Origin: Streptomyces sp. NBC_01669
Lineage (GTDB): Bacteria; Actinomycetota; Actinomycetes; Streptomycetales; Streptomycetaceae
NCBI RefSeq assembly: GCF_026339735.1
Contig: NZ_JAPEQG010000001.1
Location: forward strand, 8,431,001 to 8,495,000
Reading direction: 5' to 3'
DNA length: 64,000 nucleotides
Part shown: positions 8,265-16,536 of the stretch, piece by piece
Layout of the letters: each line of letters starts with the position of its first letter
Numbering within the stretch: position 1 is the stretch's first letter
The notes under the pieces: model-generated
Seen by the model: the letters and a program-made list of their open reading frames with translations, nothing else
Told to the model about the DNA's origin: nothing
Database searches by the model: none
Translations under genes and position numbers: made by a program

Positions 8265-8304
8265 CAAGTGTCCCGGCGAGACTCATGTCGCGCCGGGACA
8301 TTTG
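8265..8304. promoter_or_regulatory. Long inverted repeat, TetR operator and/or terminator
   Basis: Two 18-base arms (8265-8282 and 8287-8304) separated by TCAT match at 16 of 18 positions, with core TGTCCCGGCG / CGCCGGGACA. The repeat lies 23 bases after the phosphatase stop and 18 bases before the ATG of the TetR-family gene. It could be the autoregulatory operator of that regulator or the terminator of the phosphatase gene; the position suits both roles. Confidence 0.6.
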
Positions 8305-8322
8305 TAGGTGTATCGTGCAGCC

Positions 8323-8994
8323 ATGAATCCGGAACGGAAGACCCCGGAGAGGCGGAGCCGCAAGGCCCGTCGCACCAGGGACTCACTGGCGCAGGCCGCC
8401 TTCGAGCTCGTACTCGACCGCGGTCTGAGGAACGTGACGGTCGAGGAGATCGCGGAACACGCGGACGTCGACCGGCGCACCTTCAGCCGGTACTTCACGA
8501 GCAAGGAAGCCGCAGTCCTGGACCCGCTCCGGGGCGACGGCGACCGGGTCAATGACGCCCTGCGCGCCCGCCCCGCCGACGAGCCCCCGCTCACCGCCTA
8601 CCGCCGCGCCGTCCTCGACTGGCTCGAAGACCCCGAGGCACAGGCCTGGCACCGGCGCCCCCGGATCTTCGACCTGCTGGTCGTCGCCGAGGAGGAGCCG
8701 ACCCTCTACGCGGCGTTCCACCACATCCGGGTGGATGCCCAGGAGGACTCGGTCGCCATCGTCGCGGAGCGGCTCGGCGTCGACCCACGGCTGGACATCC
8801 GTCCCGCCGTCACAGTCGCCGCAGGCGCAGGGGCACTCCTCGCAGCCCAGGCCGCCTGGGTCCGCGGCGGACAGCCGGACGCCCTGCCCCGACTGGTCGG
8901 GCAGGCCTTCGACGCCCTCTGCGGAGAACTGCTCGCGCAGCGTCCCGCCGGGCCGGCGCCGCACAGCACCACGGAAGGAAACACACCATCATGA
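8323..8994 (+). CDS. TetR-family transcriptional regulator
   Basis: The 223-residue protein has the N-terminal TetR helix-turn-helix (RDSLAQAAFELVLDRGLRN, then VTVEEIAEHADVDRRTFSRY at about residues 35-55) and a helical ligand-binding domain. The C-terminal part resembles MftR-type TetR proteins. The ATG at 8323 was preferred; a GTG at 8308 is in frame. No strong ribosome site is seen, and the message may be nearly leaderless since the inverted repeat ends only 18 bases upstream. It is coupled to the next gene by an ATGA overlap, so it probably controls its own operon with the SDR and ADH genes, responding to their substrate. Confidence 0.9.
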   Translation: MNPERKTPERRSRKARRTRDSLAQAAFELVLDRGLRNVTVEEIAEHADVDRRTFSRYFTSKEAAVLDPLRGDGDRVNDALRARPADEPPLTAYRRAVLDWLEDPEAQAWHRRPRIFDLLVVAEEEPTLYAAFHHIRVDAQEDSVAIVAERLGVDPRLDIRPAVTVAAGAGALLAAQAAWVRGGQPDALPRLVGQAFDALCGELLAQRPAGPAPHSTTEGNTPS

Positions 8995-9764
8995 GCCTCT
9001 CTCTCACCCCCGCCGACCAGGAGTTCGCCGGCCGGACCGCCCTCATCACCGGCGGCGCCTCCGGAATCGGACTGGCGCTGGCCCACCGGCTGGCCGTGGG
9101 CGGCGCGGCCGTCGTCGTCGCCGACTACGACGAGGAGAACGCCCGCAAGGCCGTCGCCGAGCTCGAAGGCGCCGGCGCGAAGGCAGCCGCCGTCGCCATG
9201 GACGTGACCGACCCCTCCTCCGTGGAAGCGGGCGTGCAATTCGCCGTCGACACGTTCGGAGCCCTGCACCTCGCCGTCAACAACGCGGGCATCGGCGGCC
9301 CGAGCGCCCCGACCGGCGAGTACGCCGTCGAGGACTGGAACCGGGTCGTCGCCACCAACCTCAGCGGAGTGTTCTACTCCCTGCGGTACGAACTCCCCGC
9401 CATCGTCGCCGCGGGCGGCGGCGCCGTCGTCAACATGTCGTCGATCCTCGGTACCAACGGCTTCGCCGGATCCCCCGCCTATGTCGCGGCCAAGCACGGC
9501 GTCGTCGGTCTCACCAAGACGGCGGCCCTCGAATACGCCGCACAGAACGTCCGGATCAACGCCGTCGGCCCCGGCTTCATCGACACGCCCCTGCTGCGCA
9601 ACACCGAAGGCCCGGCCCGCGACCACCTCATCTCGCTGCACCCGGCCGGACGCCTCGGCACCGCGGAGGAGGTCGCCGAACTCGCCGCCTTCCTGCTCTC
9701 CGACCGCGCCTCCTTCATCCACGGCAGCTACCACCTGGTGGACGGCGCCTACTCCGCGTCCTGA
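8991..9764 (+). CDS. SDR-family oxidoreductase
   Basis: This is a classical short-chain dehydrogenase of 257 residues. The TGGASGIG cofactor motif is at about residues 20-27, an acidic residue in VVVADYDEE suggests NAD(H), NNAG is at about 100, and the catalytic Ser lies in NMSSILG with YVAAK as the Tyr/Lys pair. The C-terminus has the usual substrate-loop region and FIHGSYHLVDGAYSAS. It acts on a secondary alcohol or ketone of unknown identity. It is the second gene of the TetR-SDR-ADH operon. Confidence 0.92.
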   Translation: MSLSLTPADQEFAGRTALITGGASGIGLALAHRLAVGGAAVVVADYDEENARKAVAELEGAGAKAAAVAMDVTDPSSVEAGVQFAVDTFGALHLAVNNAGIGGPSAPTGEYAVEDWNRVVATNLSGVFYSLRYELPAIVAAGGGAVVNMSSILGTNGFAGSPAYVAAKHGVVGLTKTAALEYAAQNVRINAVGPGFIDTPLLRNTEGPARDHLISLHPAGRLGTAEEVAELAAFLLSDRASFIHGSYHLVDGAYSAS

Positions 9765-9821
9765 GTGACGTACGGGGGACACGGAAGCCGGAAACATTGA
9801 AGTGAGAGCGAGGAGAACCCC

Positions 9822-10862
9822 ATGAAGGCCGTCCAATACCGCACCGTCGGCGCCGCCCCCGAGGTCGTCACCGTGCCCGACCCGGAGCCCGGACCCGGCC
9901 AGGTCCTGCTGAAGGTCACCGCCGCAGGCGTCTGCCACTCCGACATCGCGGTGATGAGCTGGCCCGCCGACCAGATCCCCTTCCCGTTGCCGCTCACCCT
10001 CGGCCACGAGGGCGTCGGCACCATCGCCGCCCTCGGCGACGGCGTCACCGGTCTCTCGGTCGGTGAGTCCGTCGCGGTCTACGGCCCCTGGGGCTGCGGC
10101 ACGTGCATCAAGTGCGCCGAGGGCAAGGAGAACTACTGCCTGCGCGCGAAGGAGCTCGGCATCACGCCGCCCGGGCTCGGTTCGCCCGGCGCCATGGCCG
10201 AGTACATGATCGTCGACGATCCGCGTCACCTGGTGCCGCTCGGCGGTCTCGACCCCGTGCAGGCCGTGCCGCTCACCGACGCGGGGCTCACCCCCTACCA
10301 CGCGATCAAGCGGTCTCTCCCCAAGCTGGTGCCCGGCGCCACCGCCGTCGTCATCGGCACCGGTGGTCTCGGCCACGTGGCGATCCAGCTGCTGCGCGCC
10401 ATGACGGCCGTCCGCGTCATCGCCCTCGACGTCACGGAGGAGAAGCTCGCCCTCGCCCGCACCGTCGGCGCCCACGAGACCGTCCTCTCCGACGAGCACG
10501 CCGCGGCCAAGGTCCGCGAACTGACCGGCGGCGTCGGCGCGCAGGTCGTCCTCGACTTCGTGGGGGCACCTCCCACGGTCACCACGGCGGGTGCGGCGGC
10601 CGCGATCGACGCCGATGTCACCATCGTCGGCATCGGCGGCGGCGCCCTCCCGGTCGGCTTCGGCTCCCTGCCCTACGGGACGACGGTGACCTCCCCGTAC
10701 TGGGGATCGCGCTCCGAGCTTGCCGAGGTCCTCGACCTGGCCCGCGCGGGATCGGTCGAGGTCCACGTCGAGACGTACACCCTGGACGAGGCGCCGCTGG
10801 CGTACGAGCGGCTGCACCACGGCAAGATCAACGGCCGCGCGGTCATCCTCCCCAACGGCTGA
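9822..10862 (+). CDS. Zinc-dependent NAD(P) alcohol dehydrogenase
   Basis: The 346-residue zinc-containing medium-chain dehydrogenase has catalytic zinc ligands in GVCHSD (Cys) and LGHEGVG (His-Glu). Four structural zinc cysteines lie in GCGTCIKCAEGKENYC, and the nucleotide motif is IGTGGLGHVAIQLL. A GAGGAG ribosome site lies 5 bases before the ATG. It follows the SDR gene after 57 bases in the TetR-controlled operon; an SDR plus an ADH suggests a two-step alcohol/ketone/aldehyde conversion. The strong terminator just downstream closes the operon. Confidence 0.92.
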   Translation: MKAVQYRTVGAAPEVVTVPDPEPGPGQVLLKVTAAGVCHSDIAVMSWPADQIPFPLPLTLGHEGVGTIAALGDGVTGLSVGESVAVYGPWGCGTCIKCAEGKENYCLRAKELGITPPGLGSPGAMAEYMIVDDPRHLVPLGGLDPVQAVPLTDAGLTPYHAIKRSLPKLVPGATAVVIGTGGLGHVAIQLLRAMTAVRVIALDVTEEKLALARTVGAHETVLSDEHAAAKVRELTGGVGAQVVLDFVGAPPTVTTAGAAAAIDADVTIVGIGGGALPVGFGSLPYGTTVTSPYWGSRSELAEVLDLARAGSVEVHVETYTLDEAPLAYERLHHGKINGRAVILPNG

Positions 10863-10885
10863 TTTCTCCAGCGGTACACGAGGGA

Positions 10886-10919
10886 GTGCGGGCCGTCGCC
10901 GATGGGCGACGGCCCGCAC
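10886..10919 (+). terminator. Strong hairpin terminator after the ADH gene
   Basis: A perfect 15-bp GC-rich stem (GTGCGGGCCGTCGCC and its complement) with a GATG loop lies 23 bases after the ADH stop, separating the TetR-SDR-ADH operon from the small membrane protein gene downstream. Confidence 0.8.
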
Positions 10920-10971
10920 GCTCGTGCTCCGGAGCGATGCGTACGCCCGGTGCTTCGGCGATACTCGACCA

Positions 10972-11313
10972 ATGGAATTCGTGGCACTGATGACGCTGCC
11001 CGGACTGGTGATCGGGCTGACTCTGATCGCGTTCGTCGACCAGCTGATGCTGCGAGCCGGGCGGGCGGGGATGCTGCCGTGGCGTAACGGCGCGCGCCGG
11101 GGCCAGGTGTCGGCGACCGGATTCGAGCAGCTGCACGCGACCTTCTCGCCGGGCAAGCAGAGCGAACTCAAGGAGCGCCAGAGCGCCCTGCTGCTCCGTG
11201 ACGACGAGGAGGACGGCGCCCCGCCGAACCGTTCCACCGTCGACCTCGACGGCGGCCGCGCCGTCATCCATCGCGCAGCGGCCACACCCTCGCAGGGCTC
11301 CGGCACGCTCTGA
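10972..11313 (+). CDS. Small membrane-anchored protein, DUF6191-like
   Basis: This 113-residue protein has one N-terminal membrane segment (LMTLPGLVIGLTLIAFVDQL). A conserved-looking cytoplasmic part follows: GMLPWRNGARRGQVSATGFE, then FSPGKQSELKERQ and a polar, acidic tail. It resembles a family of short actinobacterial proteins annotated DUF6191; the function is unknown. Its start lies close behind a terminator, so it has its own promoter. No obvious partner is adjacent. Confidence 0.7.
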   Translation: MEFVALMTLPGLVIGLTLIAFVDQLMLRAGRAGMLPWRNGARRGQVSATGFEQLHATFSPGKQSELKERQSALLLRDDEEDGAPPNRSTVDLDGGRAVIHRAAATPSQGSGTL

Positions 11314-11317
11314 AGGC

Positions 11318-11619
11318 TGTCCCATACGGGTGTGGCCGCTGGGGGATGGGCGGGGTGATCTCAGCGGATGATCCGAAGTGGAGTGGACCTGGCAACGCGG
11401 TCGGCGATCTCACCGGCCCGCCGGCCAGGCGAAGACACGGTGCTGATCGTGGACGGCGCCCTGGTACCGACCCGTGACCGCAGCATCGCCGCCTCCAGCA
11501 AGAACCATCGGTACCCGACGAATCTGCAGGTCGTGATCGACGCCAACAGCCGCCCCGGTGTGCTGTCCCGGGACGTCGGTGACGCGCGACATGCTCCTCC
11601 TCGGTGCTTGAACAGATGA
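11318..11619 (+). mobile_element. IS5-type transposase fragment
   Basis: An internal piece of a DDE transposase of the IS5 group is readable at about 11438-11560: VLIVDGALVPTRDRSIAASS, then NLQVVIDANSR. VDG holds a catalytic-type Asp. The N-terminal and C-terminal parts of the transposase are missing. GGCTGTCCCATACGGGTGT at 11318 looks like the left terminal repeat of Streptomyces IS5-like elements, but no matching right end follows. This is a truncated remnant and not mobile by itself. Confidence 0.7.
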
Positions 11620-11675
11620 GGGCCTTCTGGGTCCGGTGTGGATGGCGACATCTGCACCGAGTCGCAGAAGGCCCT
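11619..11675. repeat. 57-base structured hairpin with GCGA tetraloop
   Basis: Outer arms AGGGCCTTCTG / CAGAAGGCCCT pair perfectly over 11 bp. After an internal loop, GGTG/CACC and GATG/CATC pair around a symmetric TG/TG internal loop and a terminal GCGA loop of GNRA type. The element lies between the IS5 fragment and the FG-GAP tail. It could be an insertion-sequence end, a terminator or a structured RNA. Confidence 0.5.
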
Positions 11676-11846
11676 GCGCCGTCAGGGCCCACGCCGGGCC
11701 GACGTGTTCGGGCCACGCTCCCCTTTGGCGCCGCGCCTGTCAGGGGCCACGGCCGTGGGGAGGCCCGGCTGTGCGGCGGCGGTGCCCGCACGTCAGGTGA
11801 CGAGGGTGTACAACCGTTTACCCATGCTGCCGGTCTTGTTTGCTGC

Positions 11847-11964
11847 GGTCCGGGAATTCCGCTCCACCGCCTCCGGCATCACCGCCCGCTCCTTCTCGCT
11901 CGCCGACGGCACGGTCGGCATGAGCACGGCCCTGGCCCGTTTGGGCGCGGCCTTCACCCACTGA
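11847..11964 (+). pseudogene. C-terminal tail of an FG-GAP repeat protein
   Basis: About 38 codons ending in TGA at 11962-11964 read VREFRSTASGITARSFSLAD, then VGMSTALARLGAAFTH. This matches the final residues of the downstream FG-GAP gene (VWVFKSTSSGVTPTGSFTFG ... RAQLGSTFN). The seven-bladed body is missing, replaced upstream by IS debris. It is the last remnant of a tandem paralogue of the gene at 12002. Confidence 0.7.
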
Positions 11965-12001
11965 CCCCGACGCAGCACAGCGACAGAGCACTGGGAGTGA
12001 C

Positions 12002-13285
12002 ATGAACAGACGTGCACTGCGATGGAACCTCGGACTCGCCACCGCGCTCGCGGTGAGCAGCGCCATGACCACCCCTGTGATCGCGCACGCGCAGGGGATC
12101 GCGATCGGCCGGGCCGCCCCCGTCGCGGAACTCCCGGACGACTTCAACGGCGACGGATACTCCGATATGGCGGTCCCCGTGCCCTCGGCGACCGTCGGCG
12201 GCAAGGCGAAGGCCGGATATGTGGCCGTGATGTACGGCTCGTCGACGGGCCTGAAGGCCTCGACCAAGCAGGTGTTCCACCAGGACAGCGCCGGCATCCC
12301 CGGCGTTGCCGAGGCCGGGGACGCGTACGGAAGTTCGGTCACCACCGGTGACCTGGACGGCGACGGGTACGCCGATCTGGTCGTCGGCGCCTCCGGCGAG
12401 GATGTCGGCACCGTCACCGACGCGGGCTCGCTCGCGGTGATCTGGGGAGGGGCCAAGGGGCTGTCGGGTTCCGGTTCCGTGACACTGGCCGTCGGCGAGG
12501 GGTCCTACGACAGACTCGGGCGCACCGTCAGGGCCGGGGACTTCGACGGGGACGGCGACCTGGACGTCGTCGGCGTCGAGAACTACCTGAATCTGCGTGT
12601 GCTGTCCGGGCCGTTCGGCCGCGACGGCTCCGCGCAGGGCACGGCCCGGATCGCCGACATGGACGACATGCGCCTCCTGGACCTCGCCGCGGGCGACATC
12701 AACGGCGACGGGGTGACCGACCTTGCCGCGGTGGTCAACTCCGTCGACGAGTACGACTGGCGGCACATCCGCTACTGGACGGGTACGAAAACGGGACTGA
12801 CCGCACCCGGCTCGGTCAAAGGTGCGAACGGCTACTGGCTCGAGGGCGGTGAGAGCCTCGACATCGGCGATGTGAACAACGACGGCATCGAGGACATCGT
12901 CGTGGGGCGGGCGGTCGACGGCTACGACAGCGACCTGGAGATACCGACCGCCAACGGCGGCATGATCACCTACGTCCCGGGCAGCAGATCGGGCCCGGTC
13001 GGTACGCGGGCGAAGGTCTTCAACCAGGACAGTGCGGGCATCCCGGGTGTCGCCGAGAACAACGACGCATTCGGTGACTCCGTCCAGGTCGCCGACATCG
13101 ACGGCGACGGCTATGAGGACGTGTCGGTCGGTGTTCCGGGTGAGGACTTCGACGGCAGGAGCCAGGCAGGCTCGGTCGTCACCCTGCGCAGTACGGCCTT
13201 CGGCCTCACCGGCAGGGGAGCCAAGAGCTACTCGCAGGACACCGCAGGGGTTGCGAGCTGCTGTCGGTTTACTGCATTGAAGTGA
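12002..13285 (+). pseudogene. FG-GAP (integrin alpha-like) secreted protein, 5' part, interrupted
   Basis: The 5' portion of a secreted FG-GAP/VCBS beta-propeller protein. A signal peptide (residues 1-32, ending IAHAQG) is followed by six calcium-binding repeats: DFNGDGYSDMAV, DLDGDGYADLVVG, DFDGDGDLDVVG, DINGDGVTDLAAV, DVNNDGIEDIVVG and DIDGDGYEDVSVG. Native coding ends at 13250; the last ten codons (to a TGA at 13285) come from the inserted TnpB element. The rest of the gene resumes at 15093. Such proteins are extracellular adhesion or matrix-binding propellers. The truncated product lacks one blade and the C-terminus and is probably non-functional. Confidence 0.88.
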
Positions 13286-15092
13286 GTTGTAGCGAGCGGG
13301 AGTGAGTCCTGTGGGTGGGTTTGTGGGGGTGGGAACGGGGGTTCTGGGGTCGAATGGGTGACCTTGGTGGCTGTTGCTCGTTGGGTCGGGTGGCAGGTAT
13401 CCGACCGTGAGGGGGGTGGTGGATGGTCTGCGGAAGCTGACGGCCTCCTTCGTGGTGCCCGCGCCTGCCGGGGTGGCGATCCGCGACCGCCTCAAACACC
13501 TCACGCCCCAGGACGAGAGGGTGCTGCGTGCGGTCGGTGCGCACCAGGGTGCGCTGGCTTCCGGTGATCTCAAGGCTCGCTGTGCGGATGGTCTGGAGCA
13601 CGGTGCGGACACCTGGGCGGCGCGGAAGCGGGAGCTGACGGCACGGTCGTCGTCGCGTATCGCGGGGGCGATCACCAAGGCCACGCACGACCAGTGGGCG
13701 CTCGCGCGCCGTGGCCAGGCCGCGCACATGAAGAGCCTGGCGGCCGGGATCAGGACGCTGCGGCACCGGCTGTCCCTCCCGGTCGGGGAGAAGGGCACCA
13801 ACCGTGCGGCGGGTGGCTACCGGTCGAAGAGCGAGTGGTTCCGCAAGTCCCGCCGCCTCGCGATGCTGGAGGACCGGCACACGGCGGCTGTTGCCGACTG
13901 GCAGGCCGGACGGGTCCGGGTGGTGCGGGGCGGGAAACGTCTCCTCAACACCCGCCACCACCTCGCCCAGGCCCAGTTCACCGAAGAGCAGTGGCGGGAA
14001 CGGTGGGAGGCGGAACGCTGGTTCCTTGCCGCCGACGGTGAGTCGGGGAAGCGGTTCGGGAACGAGACGATCCGTGTCACCCCGGACGGCGAGGTGTCGA
14101 TCAGGCTGCCTGCCCCGCTCGCGCACCTGGCCAACGCCCAGCACGGCCGGTACACCCTCACCTCCACCGTGGCGTTCGCGCACCGAGGCGCGGAATGGGC
14201 CGACCGCATCACCGCGCACCGGGCCGTCGCCTACCGCATCCACCTCGACACGGAGCGAGGCCGCTGGTACCTCACCGCATCCTGGCAACACCCCGCCGTG
14301 AAGACCATCCCGTTGGAGACCGCCCGCGCCCGGGGCATGATCGGCGTCGACACCAACGCCGACCACTTCGCCGCCTACCGCCTCGACCGGCACGGCAACC
14401 CGGTCGGTGAGCCGCACCGCTTCGGCTACGACCTGTCCGGGTCGGCCAGCCACCGGGACGCCCAGATCCGCCACGCCCTGACCCGGTTGATCAACTGGGC
14501 GGTGCGTGCCGGGGTCGCCGCGATCGGCATCGAAGACCTCGACTTCACCACCGAGAAGACCCGCGAGAAACACGGCCGCAGGAAACGGTTCCGGCAACTC
14601 GTCTCCGGCATCCCGACCGGCAAGCTCAAGGCCCGACTGGTGTCGATGGCCGCCGAACACGGGCTTGCGATCGTCGCGGTCGACCCCGCCTACACCAGCC
14701 TGTGGGGTGCCCAGCACTGGCAGAAACCGCTGACCACCCCCCACCGCACCATGTCCCGTCACGATGCCGCGGGTATCGCGATCGGACGACGCGCCCTCGG
14801 GCACCCGGTCCGGGATGGGGTATCCCCTGCTCGAACGCAGTTGAGAGCTTGGGGAAGGACGGCACCGCCCCCACACGACCGGAGTGATCGTGCGGGGCAT
14901 CGGACCGCCCAGGCCGGACCAGGTCACCGGGGGCGTGAGGGAACCCGCCCACCCACCACGGACCGGCCCCCTGGAGGACCGTCGCCGAGCGGGACGCGAA
15001 CGCGGGAACCCAGCGCATCCAACACCGTTCGGGATGCGCCCAGCACGCAACGGTGGGTCCAGGACTCACTTACGCACACTGGTTAGGAACGG
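13251..15092 (+). mobile_element. TnpB-only transposon (IS607-like boundaries)
   Basis: This 1.84-kb insertion splits the FG-GAP gene. Its borders are fixed by the reading frame: joining base 13250 to base 15093 restores an uninterrupted FG-GAP frame (TAG-VPGVAENN). Both junctions carry GG (13249-13250 and 15091-15092), consistent with IS607-type insertion between two G residues and no longer target duplication. Only tnpB is present; the tnpA serine recombinase is absent, so movement would need a helper. Confidence 0.75.
13407..15086 (+). CDS. tnpB: TnpB-family RNA-guided nuclease, without zinc finger
   Basis: The roughly 559-residue protein has an N-terminal helical region rich in basic residues, then a split RuvC nuclease domain. 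The first Asp is in GVDTNADHFAAY (about residue 314), Glu in IGIEDLDF (about 376) and the last Asp in SRHDAAGIAIG (about 453). Between the last two, where usual TnpB has a CxxC zinc ribbon, it reads VDPAYTSLWGAQHWQKPL with no cysteine pairs. The C-terminal 100 residues are low-complexity and the stop lies only 6 bases from the element's right end. The start is uncertain: GTG at 13407 has a weak AGG upstream and TTG at 13374 is also possible. TnpB proteins cut DNA matched to an RNA from the element's right end. Confidence 0.85.
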   Translation: MRGVVDGLRKLTASFVVPAPAGVAIRDRLKHLTPQDERVLRAVGAHQGALASGDLKARCADGLEHGADTWAARKRELTARSSSRIAGAITKATHDQWALARRGQAAHMKSLAAGIRTLRHRLSLPVGEKGTNRAAGGYRSKSEWFRKSRRLAMLEDRHTAAVADWQAGRVRVVRGGKRLLNTRHHLAQAQFTEEQWRERWEAERWFLAADGESGKRFGNETIRVTPDGEVSIRLPAPLAHLANAQHGRYTLTSTVAFAHRGAEWADRITAHRAVAYRIHLDTERGRWYLTASWQHPAVKTIPLETARARGMIGVDTNADHFAAYRLDRHGNPVGEPHRFGYDLSGSASHRDAQIRHALTRLINWAVRAGVAAIGIEDLDFTTEKTREKHGRRKRFRQLVSGIPTGKLKARLVSMAAEHGLAIVAVDPAYTSLWGAQHWQKPLTTPHRTMSRHDAAGIAIGRRALGHPVRDGVSPARTQLRAWGRTAPPPHDRSDRAGHRTAQAGPGHRGREGTRPPTTDRPPGGPSPSGTRTREPSASNTVRDAPSTQRWVQDSLTHTG

Positions 15093-15331
15093 TACCCGGC
15101 GTCGCGGAGAACAACGACCGCTTCGGGGCGGCCGCCAAACTGGTCGACACCAACGCCGACGGTCGCGCCGAGGTGATCGTCGGCGCGCCCGGCGAGAACG
15201 CCGACGCCGGCTCGGTGTGGGTGTTCAAGTCCACTTCCTCCGGGGTGACACCAACCGGTTCGTTCACCTTCGGCGCGGGCACGCTCGGCATGGTCTCGAC
15301 GCGCGCGCAGCTCGGCTCCACGTTCAACTAG
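15093..15331 (+). pseudogene. FG-GAP secreted protein, 3' part
   Basis: Continuation of the FG-GAP gene beyond the TnpB insertion. It reads VPGVAENNDRFGAAAKLVDT, a seventh blade motif (DTNADGRAEVIVG), and the C-terminus ending RAQLGSTFN before TAG at 15329-15331. Together with 12002-13250 it would encode about 495 residues if the element excised precisely. It lacks its own start and ribosome site here. Confidence 0.85.
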
Positions 15332-15690
15332 GTCCTGGCCGGTCGATCTTCGTGGATCAGCCTGCGGCGTCCGGTGCGGTGCATCGCAAGGCAGAGGATC
15401 GTACGCGTACGTGGGCGTACGTGGGCGTACTTGGGCGAGTCCGACAACGCGGCGAGGTGCCGTGCCGGACATCGCGGGCCCACGAGGATCGGACGGACAG
15501 GGCCTACGGGGTCCCGTCTGCTCGAACTCGCGGTGCGGCACGTGATCGACGGTGGCACGGCTGTGGCTCTCGACCTTGACGGCCAACTGCTTCCACTGCC
15601 GCCCAAGGTCGCCCAGCCGGTCCGGGCCCTACGCCGGCAATGCCACAAATCACTGGACATCGCACAGGCCGGGCGGCGAACGTTGGCGGC
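15332..15690. other. Intergenic region with a decamer repeat
   Basis: About 360 bases without a supported gene. A 10-base unit ending GGGCGTAC is repeated in tandem at about 15401-15437 (GTACGCGTAC, GTGGGCGTAC twice, then a diverged copy). Open frames on both strands show no family similarity that I can recognise. Confidence 0.4.
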
Positions 15691-16434
15691 ATGGAGCAGG
15701 AGGGGATCTGGGACGGCGATGCCGCCCAGCGCTATGACACGCCCGGCACAGGCATGTTCGCCCCCGAGATCCTGGGGCCGACCGTGAACCGCCTCGCTGA
15801 GCTCGCAGGTGGCGGAGCAGCACTTGAGTTCGCCATCGGGACCGGCCGGGTGGCCGTACCACTCGTCGAGCGAGGAGTCCCCGTCACCGGCATCGAGTTG
15901 TCGCTTCCGATGATCCATCAACTGCGAACCAAGGCGGACGAAGCGACCATCCCCGTGATCGTCGGTGACATGGCGACTTCCGTGGCCCCTGGGAAGTACA
16001 CACTCGTCTACCTCGTCTACAACACCATTTCCAATCTGCTCACCCAAGCCGAGCAGGTCGAGTGCTTCCGCAACGCTGCCCGCCACCTCACGCTCGGTGG
16101 TCGGTTCGTGATCGAGCTCTGGGTGCCCGAGCTGCGCAAGCTCCCACCGGGCCAGACGGCCACCGTCTGGGACTCCGAGCCCGGCTACATCGGTTTGGAC
16201 ACCTACGACGTTCTGCGCCAGCACGTCGTATCGCACCACTTCTCGTTCGACGACACGAAGCAGGCTCAGCTGTTCCGCAGCCCGCACCGCTACATCTGGC
16301 CTGCCGAACTTGACCTCATGGCTCAGCTGGCCGGATTCGAGCTGGAGACCAGGCACGCGGACTGGGCCGGCGCCGCGTTCACTGCCGAGTCGCGTTCTCA
16401 CGTCTCCGTCTACCGAATCCCGCCGAATCAGTAG
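15691..16434 (+). CDS. Class I SAM-dependent methyltransferase
   Basis: The 247-residue protein shows the class I methyltransferase pattern. Motif I is ALEFAIGTGRVAVPL (glycine-rich SAM loop), then VTGIELSLPMIHQL with the acidic ribose-binding residue, VIVGDMATSV, and a post-motif region YLVYNTISNLLTQ. The C-terminal beta strands include GFELETRHADW. The start at 15691 gives the normal family N-terminus (WDGDAAQRYDTPG); an upstream in-frame ATG is less likely. The substrate is unknown; related proteins methylate small molecules. It sits alone between IS remnants, so it may have arrived with mobile DNA. Confidence 0.88.
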   Translation: MEQEGIWDGDAAQRYDTPGTGMFAPEILGPTVNRLAELAGGGAALEFAIGTGRVAVPLVERGVPVTGIELSLPMIHQLRTKADEATIPVIVGDMATSVAPGKYTLVYLVYNTISNLLTQAEQVECFRNAARHLTLGGRFVIELWVPELRKLPPGQTATVWDSEPGYIGLDTYDVLRQHVVSHHFSFDDTKQAQLFRSPHRYIWPAELDLMAQLAGFELETRHADWAGAAFTAESRSHVSVYRIPPNQ

Positions 16435-16536
16435 GCTCGCACGGTCCGGTATGGCGGCGCGCCGCGTACCCGAGCACAATCCCGGGCGTGACAGCGCGGT
16501 CCCACCGGTACTCCATCCCTGATCTTGCGTGGGTAT

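Noticed and set aside
13374..13407. TTG at 13374 as the tnpB start
   Set aside because: Possible, but the GTG at 13407 has a slightly better upstream AGG and shortens a non-conserved tail; left as uncertain.
15374..15787. 137-codon plus-strand frame before the methyltransferase
   Set aside because: Overlaps the methyltransferase start in another frame, includes the decamer repeat and matches no family I know.
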